A stretch of 64,000 nucleotides of DNA from Lepidostoma basale (taxonomy: Eukaryota; Arthropoda; Insecta; Trichoptera; Lepidostomatidae), in contig JAHDVF020001510.1 in the NCBI GenBank assembly GCA_022606425.2, forward strand, positions 731,001 through 795,000, given 5' to 3'. Each line of letters starts with the position of its first letter. Within the stretch, counting starts at the first letter, position 1. The notes under the pieces are model-generated. The model made no database searches. It was not told where the DNA came from and saw nothing but the letters and a program-made list of their open reading frames with translations. Positions 55,320 to 64,000 of the stretch are shown piece after piece. The position numbers were made by a program, and so were the translations under genes.

Positions 55320-55362
55320 GAATTATAATTAATTAATTAACTAACTAACTAACTAACTAACT
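55320..55362. repeat. (TAAC)n microsatellite
   Basis: A TTAATTAACTAACTAACTAA run, complementary to LINE family A tails, directly precedes a family C copy. Confidence 0.7.
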
Positions 55363-55369
55363 AACGTTC

Positions 55370-55680
55370 TCCATAGAGCCAGAGTTGACAGAGAGTTGCT
55401 GAGCAACATCAAAGTCCGTAAGGTGTCCTACTTGGGCCATGTTCTGAGAGGCGAAAAGTACGCACTATTACATCTGATCTTGGAGGGTAAGATTGAGGGT
55501 CGACGAGGTGTTGGGAGAAGGCGGGTTTCCTGGCTGAGGAACATCCGAGAGTGGACGGGGCTGAGGACCGTGGGGGAGCTGTTCCGAGCTGCCCAGGACG
55601 GGGAGGCCTACTCAAGGGTGATAGTCAACGTTGGGGAGACCTGGCAGGACACGGAAAGAAGAAGAAGAATTAACTAACTA
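55370..55680 (+). mobile_element. LINE family C 3' end
   Basis: It encodes LLSNIKVRKVSYLGHVLRGE, GRRGVGRRRVSWLRNIREW and VIVNVGETWQDTERRRR. The tail is GAAAGAAGAAGAAGAA. Confidence 0.8.
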
Positions 55681-55784
55681 ACTAACTAGTGTGGGCAAGC
55701 GAATCTACCGTGTGAGGTGATGGGCCGATCACCTATGCGATCGGCTGATCACCTATGGTCTGGAAGCCATTACGCTAACTGCCA

Positions 55785-56165
55785 ATAGGTGCGGTATAAA
55801 AAACTAAAATGTGCTCAAAGGTCCATGGAAAGACAAATTTTAGGCGTATATCTAAAAGACAAAATAAGAAATAAAGAAATAAGACACCGAACAAAAGTCA
55901 TAGACATAATGGACCTTGTCGCTAAGCAGAAATGGCAGTGGGCGGGTCATGTCGCCAGACAGGGAATGGGCACTCAGAGTCCTCAAATTAAGACCATGGG
56001 ATAGAAAAAGAAGAGTGGGCCGACCCCAAAAAAGATGGGCCGACGACATTATCCCTGCCGCGGGTAGAATGTGGCAAGGAAAAGCCCAAGCTTGAGTGGA
56101 GTGGAAATAAATGGAGGAGGCTTTTACCCAGCAGTGGACAGATGGCTGAGGAAGAAGAAGAAGAA
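55785..56165 (+). mobile_element. LINE family J C-terminal fragment
   Basis: It encodes KLKCAQRSMERQILGVYLKD, KIRNKEIRHRTKVID and VAKQKWQWAGHVARQ. The end is GCTGAGGAAGAAGAAGAAG. Confidence 0.75.
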
Positions 56166-56214
56166 GAGGTGATGGGCCAAATAAATAAAGCCGCGGTCAT
56201 CTCAGGATGTTCTA

Positions 56215-56430
56215 AATTCTTCTTCATCTTCTTAGTGTAGGAATTGTGGCCTGTTTGTTAAGAGGAATTGGCCTTCTGCAAGTTCGATTCCCTTTCGATC
56301 CATCTCTTGGGCGGTCTGCCCGGGGGTTTGCCGTGCAACATAATGAGAGGAAGTTTGAATGGATCCATTCTCTTCACGTGTGTATACCAATATCTTCCAG
56401 TTTGCCTTCCCCACCTAACGAAATCCTCGA
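56215..56430 (-). mobile_element. LINE C-terminal fragment (degenerate)
   Basis: The minus-strand frame near 56246-56414 has KANWKILVYTREENG-like residues and ends in a TTCTTCATCTTCTT (rc GAA-type) tail. Confidence 0.45.
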
Positions 56431-56630
56431 AATTGTTTCAAATCGTTTCAAATCAAATCAAATCAAATTAGTTTATTTTTTTCAAAAGATATTACAAACA
56501 ACAATTATACGAGTAGTTTAAGAACAGGCCAAACATAAAAAAAAACATTTATTTATAATACCAGGAACGCATGAGAGATGGTTCGACATTAGGAATACAA
56601 GATACTCTCCAAAGTCAAGAGTAAGTCCCG
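56430..56630 (-). mobile_element. LINE family H 3' UTR with (AAATC)n tail
   Basis: On the + strand TTTCAAATCAAATCAAATCA at 56448 marks the repeated tail unit. The UTR block ACCAGGAACGCATGAGAGAT is shared with 27297 and 38297. Confidence 0.7.
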
Positions 56631-56672
56631 CATGGACGGGGGACGGGCCTAGGGAGTGCACGAGTGAAGCTG

Positions 56673-56715
56673 ACGAAAGGCGCCGCTGCGCCTATAACAG
56701 CTTCGGGTAAGCGGA
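56673..56715. repeat. GC-rich repeat Y, copy 2 (inverted)
   Basis: GAAGCTGACGAAAGGCGCCG, CTGCGCCTATAACAGCTTC. Confidence 0.55.
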
Positions 56716-56759
56716 GGGAGCCCTCTATGGCTCGGCCATATTAAAAAAAAAAACTGATA

Positions 56760-57705
56760 ATCATGGGGAAGTTAGAGGGATGGCAAGGAGTTGGCAGAAA
56801 GTAGTTGTTCTGGTTAGGGATTATGTGGGAATGAGGAGAATTGGGAATCTGTTATAAGTAGCGCAGGACAGAGATGTTTTAGCTGCAGTAATCGCCAACT
56901 TTGGGGGGACGTGACACATCACGAAAATTATACTCCGTCATCGCACAGGTAGAATTTCCTCAAGAATCTAATAAAATTTATGAATGTTCTTGTTTAATAC
57001 ATTACATAAAACAAAACATTATGATCCCTTAAAATCCATGGGTGTTATCTGATAAAATACAACGCATATTAATGACACGTGTTGATATTTTGTACCGAGC
57101 TAATTCGTTATGTTATCTTCTAAAGTTTTTAAAATTTGTCAATTTTAATCTGTTAAATTTTAGTGCAAATTTGAGGCAGGCTTACATTGAATCCTACCCA
57201 TAAAACAATAAACTTAATTTAACATTTTTATATGACATAAATCTCATCCGATTAAGTACGTGATTTTCTGTTATATCAAGATGATTGAAGTGAACATACA
57301 TTTAAATTGTCTTTTCAAATGTTCGTTTGCCGCATCTTGAATGTACGAGGACACGGATATTAGGGTGTCCCGTATTTTCAAAGTTTTTATTTTATAATGC
57401 ATAGGTGTTTTATTAATTTGGCCCTAAAACATCCAAAACCTTCTTATCCGTATTCGGAACAGTGTAACCCGTGCCGACTCGCGCGCAAAGATGTCCATAC
57501 AAGTCACAACATCACAGGAGAGGCGCGTTCTCGTTGTTATTATCACTTAGTCTCGGTTTATCGGGTAGAAAGCACGGATTGTTTTATATTTCGAAGATGT
57601 CAATGGAACTAAGAAGCAATAAAAAAATATTTTCTTGGTTGGTGAAGCAAATCAACAAATAACAGGTGTAAACTACCATCTAATCGTCAAGTTCCCGCAG
57701 TTCTA
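56760..57705. other. unassigned intergenic DNA
   Basis: The start (56760-56930) has decayed LINE family C-like blocks (GGCAAGGAGTTGGCAGAAAG, AACTTTGGGGGGACGTGACA). The remainder is unrecognised. Confidence 0.4.
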
Positions 57706-57710
57706 TTTTT

Positions 57711-57731
57711 CAGAAGAAGAAGAAGAAGAAG

Positions 57732-57762
<31 letters not shown>

Positions 57763-57788
57763 GGAAGTAGAAGAAGAAGAAGAATAAG
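57711..57788 (+). repeat. (GAA)n microsatellite
   Basis: About 24 GAA-type units with a GTGGAAGTA interruption near 57760. Several LINE families here end in the same GAA unit. Confidence 0.9.
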
Positions 57789-57910
57789 GTGTGTCGGGAT
57801 AGGATAGTGAAGCGGAATGTGGTGGAAGAGGTGTGTCGGAATAGGGTAGTATAGCGGTCCATTCTCTCTGCCTTCCCTCTCCGGAAACAGCGAGATAGTT
57901 TGTTTGTTAA
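57788..57910 (+). mobile_element. LINE subfamily A' degenerate tail
   Basis: AGCGGTCCATTCTCTCTGCC, then TTCCCTCTCCGGAAACAGCG and TTTGTTTGTTAATG. Confidence 0.5.
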
Positions 57911-58202
57911 TGTTTGTAAAATACTAGGAAAACAATAATTATAAAACGTTTAGGTATTTGAAAATCTTTTTATTTTAATTTTAGTGGTTAAAATATTTTT
58001 TTAAAAACAAGATTTTTTTGTGATCATATAAAAACATTGAAAGATTTCACTGATTGCAGAAACTAATATATACTATTAGAATTAGAACAAATACTCGTAT
58101 AATGCACATAAAAAACTCCATTTATTTTTTCTTGACAACGATAAAACTCCGTATGTTTTTTTGTGTTTTTGGTAGGCTCCAGTTTTCTAAATATTTAATT
58201 TT

Positions 58203-58455
58203 AACTAACTAACTAACGCCGTCTCACGAAAGGGGTAGGCAGAATGAACACTTTTCTTTCCTGACATATTTCTCTCGCTTTCTCAACATTCATACATCGT
58301 GTCATGCACGCGCGTCGATTTCTCTGACTCCTCACGTGGCCGACATTCAATATTTGATTAATTTGATATTGTCACGTTTTCCTCGATCAACATACGAGTA
58401 TACTTTCTTTACCATTCTTTCTTCATTCATTCTTTCCATGTGTCCAAATCATTTA
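58203..58455 (-). mobile_element. LINE family A 3' fragment
   Basis: The tail complement AACTAACTAACTAACGCCGTC is at about 58203. Residues equivalent to MNEERMVKKVY at the 5' side and a short deletion in the GRPRKTW region are visible. Confidence 0.65.
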
Positions 58456-58559
58456 GTTTAATTTTAACTATTATATAAACAAATAAGTTTATATTTGAAA
58501 TACAAAATGTTAAAAAATATATGAATTAAGGTGGTTGGATGCTTGAAAATAATCATGTG

Positions 58560-58790
58560 AATGGAGTACGATTGTTAAACCGGGGAAAACGTGACGTGAT
58601 CAATTCGAACAAATTTTAAGTGTCGGCGGTTTGAAAAGTTGTATGAATGGCGTGTTTGTGTAAAAAGATGTATGAATGTTGAGAAATTTTGAAAAAGAAG
58701 AGTATGCCAAGAAAGCACAGTGTGGCGTTCCATCATTTCTATCTACTGCATCAATTAAACGAATTTGTGATGGTTAGTTATTTATTTATA
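58560..58790 (+). mobile_element. LINE family A very degenerate copy
   Basis: GGGGAAAACGTGACGTGATC, AGATGTATGAATGTTGAGAA and the tail TGTGATGGTTAGTTATTTATTT. It ends at the transporter 3' flank. Confidence 0.5.
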
Positions 58791-58831
58791 ATAATAAAAT
58801 ATATTTTATTTAAATTTAGAACGTAATTATA

Positions 58832-58837
58832 TTTATT
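58832..58837 (-). terminator. poly(A) signal of second sugar transporter
   Basis: AATAAA on the minus strand starts about 6 nt after the stop codon (58844..58846). It is the nearest canonical signal. Confidence 0.45.
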
Positions 58838-58843
58838 GTGTAT

Positions 58844-61800
58844 TTACTTCGACAAAATGGCAATCATTTCACTAGGGCTTTTCCCGCGTGTCTCTGGAAA
58901 TATGGCGCAAATGAAAAATAGGCCGAAAGCTGACACCGAAGAGAAGAAGAAAAAGACAGCGTAATCTCCGAAAGCCTAGAAAAAGAAGATTATTAATAAT
59001 ATAGAGAAAAAATCAAACAATAATTGGCGTATAGAAACAAATAGAAAAACAAATAAAAAATGTATAGAGCGAGGTTGACAGCCGTATACATCAGGTCGCA
59101 TTTAATAAAAGGTCGAAAATAATAGAAGTCGACCTTCGTGGCTGAGTGGTAAGAGCTCCGACTTCCATTCTCAAGGTCCCGGGTTCGATTCCCGGCGATG
59201 GCAGAGTGATTGTCACAATGTCATTGGTCTGGTGTAGAATTCACGTGACAATAAAATGGCGATAGATTGGCTACCTATCACATGTCATGAGAATCAATAA
59301 ATTAGCTAAAATAAATTGTATGCAGTAATTGGGTTCAAAGCGACCTGTTGTATACAAGTAAAAAAAAAAAAAAAAAAAAGAATCGAATAATATAGACCTA
59401 AAATTGAGAATACTCTTCAACAAGACCTATTTATGGAGTATCTTGATGTACGGCTGCGAGACATGGTGCATATCCGAAAGAGATAAACGGAGACTTGAGG
59501 CTTTTGAGATGTGGTCTTATAGAAGACTATTAGGAATTTCCTGGAGAGACCACATCACAAATGAGGAGGTTCTCCAAAGAATCGAAGGAGGAAGGCACCT
59601 GCTCAGGACCTTGTCCGAAAGGCGTGCAAGATGGATAGCCATGTAATACGATAATATATATCTACGACAAGAAGGCCTCTTGCATGCGATAATGTAGGGT
59701 ATGACCAAGGGGACAAACTCTAGGGGACGCCCACGCCGAGAGAACCTGGAGGACCTGCGGTGGACGTGCGCTGCTCATCATATGCGGATTTCAAAAGAGC
59801 CGCACAAGACAGGGAAGAGAAGAATGGAGGAAATTGCTGCAAACCAATCCCAGGATTGAAACCAGAGAAGAAGAAGAAACAATGACGGCAATGTCAAGCA
59901 AAATACGAAAATGAGTTAAATATACAGTTTGAGTGAGAAAAATTATTACAATCTGACTGTACATTTGGTTTGAAACAAATCTTCCATTAAAACATACATT
60001 TTCGATTTTTTTAAATTAGATTTGAAACAAACCCGGTAATGTCAACAAAATATCGGAACAAAAGTGGCAGTTACTAAATGAACCAATCAGAATGCGATAA
60101 ATGGCATTTTTCAAGATGGCGTCCCATACAAATATCGTTCGTATGAAAAGGTGTTGATAACAAACATGGCAATGTCATGCTGCATTCAAAACAAAACCGG
60201 CAGTGTCAGAAAATTTGTAACAAAAACGGCAATAGCAATTATAAAATAGCAGATATCTTGGAAAAGAAACCACGGGTATAAATAAAATTTACTCAAATTA
60301 TAGCTGCACGCTATGTTTTAATATTTAAAAATTGTTTCATAGCCTTAACCCTTACCACTCCATTATTTTTTGATATTTTTTGTCAGCCAACTCTAATTTG
60401 AATAATTTCAAAATATTTTTATTGATAGGTAGTTACAAAATATCGTTAAAAACTCATTTGTAATGACTTATTCTTCAAATAAAAAACAATTTACCAAAAA
60501 CATTATGGACTACTTATAGTTTTGCATAGTATGGTACTTTTCAAAACAATCTCCAGGATGGAGACCAGGTTTTCTGGAACAGGTCTCACCAAATCACACT
60601 GTTCCCGTCTTCCCCCTGGAATCTTTCTGTTACTGCACACAGTACAGTCTTTAGAACCTTTGTCCAGTTTCGCAATGAAGTGGGGCTTGTAATAATAATA
60701 ATAATAATAATAATATGCTAACTTTTAAAGCGCCGTTTTTGTGATGTAATCACCTCAAGGGCGCATTAAGACGTGTACTCTAATCGCATCTCTGCATGAC
60801 GTATCACGCAAAGTTCCCGCCATTTTAGGTTATGTGAATTTGAAAGGATTATTTTATAGTAAAATAAAAACGGAAAACTGTCAAAATCTTATTAAAACGT
60901 GAATTAAATGTTTTTTAACGAATAATCACAAGAAACAACGACACGTGTCAAGTTTTGCCCGCGAAAATACACCGCGCGCGCAAGTCTTATCTTGTCGGCC
61001 GCCAGCCGACAACTAAGTTGTAGCGTACATATAGCGATGTCAGCTGGCAATCGACAAAGGAGCGGTAAGGGTTAAAGAGGTTTAAATTAAAACATTTTTC
61101 ATTGTTCACCAACAATTTGATGATGCTGACATTGCCGTTTTTGTTTCTATACGCCTCAATTGATTTCAATAAAAATAATTTACAAATAGACATATTCAAA
61201 GCGTAATAGCGCATCGTACATTGGGATTGCAATTACTGGAAGGGGGGTCTGTGGCTGCAATTCAATACTACAAAAGTTATACTATATGGCATTGTTCATT
61301 CGACACTTCATTCAGTTAGAAAGTTTCAATCCTGGGATTGGTTTGTAGCAATTTCTTCTATTCTTCTCTTCCATTCTTACCTGTCTTGTGCGGCTCTTTT
61401 GAAATCTGCATATGATGAGCAGCGCACGTCCACCAACAGGTCCTCCAGGTACTCTCGGCGTGGGCGTCCCCTAGAGTTTGTCCCCTCACTCATACCCTCC
61501 ATTATGGAATGCAAGAGACCTTCTTAACGTTTTACATGGCCGATCCATCTTGCACACCTTTCGGACAAGGTCCTGAGCCTTCTTCCCTCGATTCCTTTAA
61601 GAACTTCCTCATTCGTGATGTGGTCTCTCCAGAAAATTCTTAATACTTCATATTGATCGCTTTTTTACCTCAGCGCCCATCCTGTTGTTGTTTGACCCGT
61701 GACATATCATTTTACTCACAACCCGTTAAGAGTAAATGGTTCTATAAAGTAAGATTCTTACCTCAACGGCCATTCCGAAGAACTGCAAGAGGACGAATGA

Positions 61801-63924
61801 CGTCCCCCAGATGGCTATCGCAATGAATGCTCCTGCAACCCCACGTGTCTGAAAATATAATCAATTGCTCTGAGGTGGTGTCGTGATACACAATCAGTAA
61901 GTTTCGATATTTAATGTTTTGTGAAACAACCTTATTTTGCTAATGTAGTTTGGATCTATAATGCTTTGACTCTTTCAGGGATTAGAGGTAGAAAATTAAG
62001 ATAACTTAAGAATATTATAGGTAACTAGCTGACCCGGCAAACTTCGCACCGCCTCAGAATTAATAAATGTTGTGTTTACTTATTAGCTGAATTAAATTCA
62101 GTTTAAATGAATTAAGTTAAATAAATGTGCAAAAATCGAAATGCAAACAAACAAAAAAACCATTACGCCGTTTCCCCGCAGGGGTAGGCAGAGAGAATGA
62201 CCGCCGCGCTACTCTATCCTGCAAACCTCTCTAGCTTCTTCCACATTCATACAACGAGTCATACACGCACGTCGATTCCTCCGACTTCTAACATGACCAA
62301 CCTTTAAAATTGGATTAACATGGTCATGCCATATTTTCCTCGATCTGCCTCGACTCCGTACCCCATTTACATCATTAACGTATAGTTTCTTAACCAATTT
62401 TTTCTCCATCCATGCGTTCCATATGTCCGAACCAACGCAGCGATCCTTTCATAATTTTGTTCATAATACCTTCTTCCGCTCTATATTCCTTTCTTATATC
62501 AGCATTTGAGATTCTGTCGTATATCGTTTTACCACACATACGACTTAGGGACCTCATCTCTACCGCCTTTATTCTGCTTTCATCATGAATGTAATTCACA
62601 TGGTAGTAAGGGATTTACTTTACTGAAGCGAATCGAAATGGTTGCACTACTTTCTGTTAAACTATTATATTTGCTTGGTGGAATGCACTCAGGTCGATTT
62701 TTTTAGACGTTTTAATAGTTATTCTGCTATTCGGGACAGACAAATCCAACAAATCAAAGATCATCAAAATCGGTCCAGCCGTTCTTGAGTTATAAAATGT
62801 GTAACTAACACGACTATGTTTTATATAATATAGATTTTTAGACTCGTCTATATAGTAAGTAATATATTTTGAACTGACATATTCGAGATCTGTAGAAGAG
62901 ATTTTGATCAACATGCACCACTGGATTTGGACAGGCCTCAAACCAACACTCTATGGAATTTTCTAGGGATGACACGAGCGAAGCTGACAAAACAGCGCCG
63001 CTGCGTCCTTTAACAGCTTCGGGTAAACGGTGGGTAACCTTATATGTTCGATTATTGTTGATCACGGTATCCCTTACGCCACGTAGATTTCCTCTCAATA
63101 CGAATAAATCTTAAGTCCATTGTTAGATTGTTGTACATTCTGGTACGAGGTCCATCTACCTTTGTTGATGCTTATACTTAAAAGCGTACTGCTGTACGGA
63201 TGTGAGACTTGGAAGTCTACCGCGGACGTTATTAGTAAACTCCAGGTGTTTATAAATTGGTGCCTTCGCTCAATATTCAAAATCTATTGGCCCCAAACAG
63301 TGTCAAATGCCGCTCTCTGGACTTTTGCAGGCGAAAAGCCAATTAGAGAACAGGTCGCTAGACGCAAATAGCAGTGGATCGGTCACACTCTGGGACGGAA
63401 CCCAGCCTGCATCGCTGAGGGTGCACTAGACTGGTCCCTTATGGGCGGAAAGAGAAAGCGAGGCAGACCTAGAGCCACCTGGAGAAGAACCCTGCAGGGC
63501 GAGGTTAAGGCGGCAGGCCTCACTTGGGATGATGTTAGGCATCAGGCATGCGATAAAGTCGGGTGGAGAAGGTTCCTTGAGGCCCTACGCACCACGGAGG
63601 TGTGACAGGACATAAAGAAGAAGAAGAAGAAGATACTTAAATAGCTTATACTTAAAAAGAGTAAACCTGAAAGTAATAAAAAGAATACTATATATGTATA
63701 TGGCAGATTACCTCATCAGAGAATAGCTCCATCATGGCTATGTATGCAACAGATCCAAGTCCAACGAAATGGAAAAATACAGTTATGCTTAGGACTACAA
63801 TAGGCACAATCCCCATCAGAGATCCCAGCTCGGAGAGGTTTATTCCTTGTGATTGAAGGTATTGGAAGGACCCCAGGGTAGCCATGCCAGCTGCTAGGAA
63901 CGTGAGAGAAATTCCTAAGATTAC
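58844..63924 (-). CDS. second MFS sugar transporter, C-terminal three exons (partial, 5' end outside window)
   Basis: Minus-strand exons 63924..63712, 61848..61762 and 58975..58844 are all phase 0 and encode the last 143 residues. The first contains TM9-TM10 and ends in MMELFSDE, the second starts TRGVAGAFIAIAIWG, and the third carries the final TM helices and the PETRGKS motif before the C-terminus ILSK. This order (ELFSxE / RG-x-AGAF / PETxGKS) is the standard C-terminal third of insect sugar porters. The preceding exon would end phase 0 and lies to the right of the window. It is clearly divergent from the 522-aa transporter (for example PETRGKS versus PETKGKT), so it is a paralogue and not a recent copy. 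Its large last intron holds a LINE carrying a SINE insertion. A poly(A) signal lies 6 nt beyond the stop. Confidence 0.9.
59045..59875 (+). mobile_element. LINE family E copy interrupted by a SINE
   Basis: 59045..59127 and 59380..59870 are the two halves; together they parallel 30726..31265. Encoded blocks are SILMYGCETWCISERDKRR, FEMWSYRRLLGISWRD and HITNEEVLQRIEGG. The tail is GAAGAAGAAGAAAC. Confidence 0.8.
59128..59379 (+). mobile_element. tRNA-derived SINE family 1, full length with poly(A)
   Basis: The A box TGGCTGAGTGG is at 59139-59149, the B box GGTTCGATTCC at 59182-59192, and a 20-nt A tail ends at 59379. AGAA flanks both sides (59124-59127 and 59379-59382). Confidence 0.85.
59877..60690. 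other. AT-rich DNA with recurring CGGCAATGTCA motif
   Basis: The motif ACAAA(A/C)(A/C)CGGCAATGTCA recurs in degenerate form at about 59882, 60030, 60058, 60163, 60192 and 60222. It has no coding signature. Confidence 0.45.
60690..60775 (-). mobile_element. L2/CR1-like LINE solo 3' UTR
   Basis: The reverse complement (GCGCCCTTGAGGTGATTACA, then CGGCGCT, and an ATT tail) matches the 3' UTR of the copy at 8505..9185. Confidence 0.65.
60780..61320. other. intron of second transporter, unassigned
   Basis: It contains an inverted instance of the CGGCAATGTCA motif (GCTGACATTGCCGTTTTTGT at about 61124). No exon was detected. Confidence 0.4.
61320..61665 (-). mobile_element. LINE family E C-terminal fragment
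   Basis: The reverse complement contains CAGGACCTTGTCCGAAAGGT, TGCATTCCATAATGGAGGGT and ATTGCTACAAACCAATCCCA. It is the same 3' end as the + strand copies at 30640 and 59045. Confidence 0.7.
62025..62834 (-). mobile_element. non-autonomous Helitron with both ends, interrupted by a LINE
   Basis: On the minus strand the 5' end is A|TCTATATTATATAAAACATA at 62834 and the 3' end is GTTTGCCGGGTCAG, then CTAG|T at 62025. It includes the conserved AACGGCTGGACCGATTTTGA block. About 440 bp of the length is a LINE insertion. Confidence 0.65.
62150..62600 (-). mobile_element. LINE subfamily A' inserted in the Helitron
   Basis: It encodes MRSLSRMCGKTIYDRISNAD, EGIMNKIMKGSLRWFGHMER and SRGRSRKIWHDHVNPILKVG, with a frame break near 62395. 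The 3' end is GGCGTAATGGTTTTTTTGTTTG (degenerate GTT-type tail). Confidence 0.75.
62974..63040. repeat. GC-rich repeat Y, copy 3
   Basis: GAAGCTGACAAAACAGCGCC, GCTGCGTCCTTTAACAGCTTC is the same orientation as copy 2. Confidence 0.5.
63120..63640 (+). mobile_element. LINE family F C-terminal fragment
   Basis: It encodes SVLLYGCETWKSTADVISKL, LRSIFKIYWPQTVSNAALW, then after a stop QWIGHTLGRNPACIAEGALD and GKRKRGRPRATWRRTL. The tail AAGAAGAAGAAGAAGA adjoins a transporter exon at 63712. Confidence 0.8.
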
Positions 63925-64000
63925 CTGAAAAAACATTTTTTTATTAAGAATTGAAATTGATTAAATAAATTAATGTTGAGGAAAACTTTCGTTTTCAGTT

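Noticed and set aside
1..64000. a new defence, biosynthetic or other multi-gene system
   Set aside because: The five genes are ordinary animal genes without functional linkage apart from the transporter pair, and no conserved unknown gene cluster was found.

Overview
The window is a piece of an animal nuclear genome, almost certainly an insect. The evidence is AT-rich DNA, spliced genes with GT..AG introns, and a dense load of LINE, SINE, Helitron, hAT and piggyBac-type debris. The Helitron ends (5' TC, 3' hairpin plus CTAG, inserted at A|T) and the repeat mix resemble Lepidoptera. I treat that as likely, not proven. There is no bacterial or viral gene set, no CRISPR array, no rRNA and no bona fide tRNA gene.

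Five protein-coding genes can be reconstructed exon by exon with consistent splice phases. (1) A secreted, membrane-anchored zona pellucida (ZP) domain protein lies on the + strand (13.2-19.8 kb, 3 coding exons, 571 aa). (2) Mss4/RABIF is on the - strand (25.7-26.9 kb, 2 exons, 120 aa). (3) NIPP1 (PPP1R8), the nuclear inhibitor of protein phosphatase 1, is on the - strand (32.9-39.8 kb, 8 exons, 375 aa). (4) A complete MFS sugar transporter of the Tret1/GLUT-like type is on the - strand (41.2-51.0 kb, 8 exons, 522 aa). (5) The last three exons of a second MFS sugar transporter are on the - strand (58.8-63.9 kb); its 5' part lies beyond the right edge. Genes 4 and 5 form a same-strand pair typical of tandem transporter arrays. 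Genes 1 to 3 are functionally unrelated neighbours.

Region by region: 1-13 kb is gene-free and made of 5'-truncated LINE copies, fold-back elements and a TTAA-flanked MITE. 13-20 kb is the ZP gene, whose introns hold a tRNA-derived SINE, a 529-bp tandem repeat and a 188-bp-arm inverted repeat. 20-25 kb is mostly unique AT-rich DNA. 25-40 kb carries Mss4 and NIPP1 separated by LINE and hairpin elements. 41-64 kb holds the two transporters with many transposon fragments in and between their introns.

The most informative structures are nested insertions: a hAT element inside a tRNA SINE, a 4-bp-TSD MITE inside a LINE, a SINE inside a LINE, and a LINE inside a Helitron. There is also a partial in-frame duplicate of transporter exon 3. 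I found no convincing new cellular system; the novelty is in the repeat biology and the duplicated exon.
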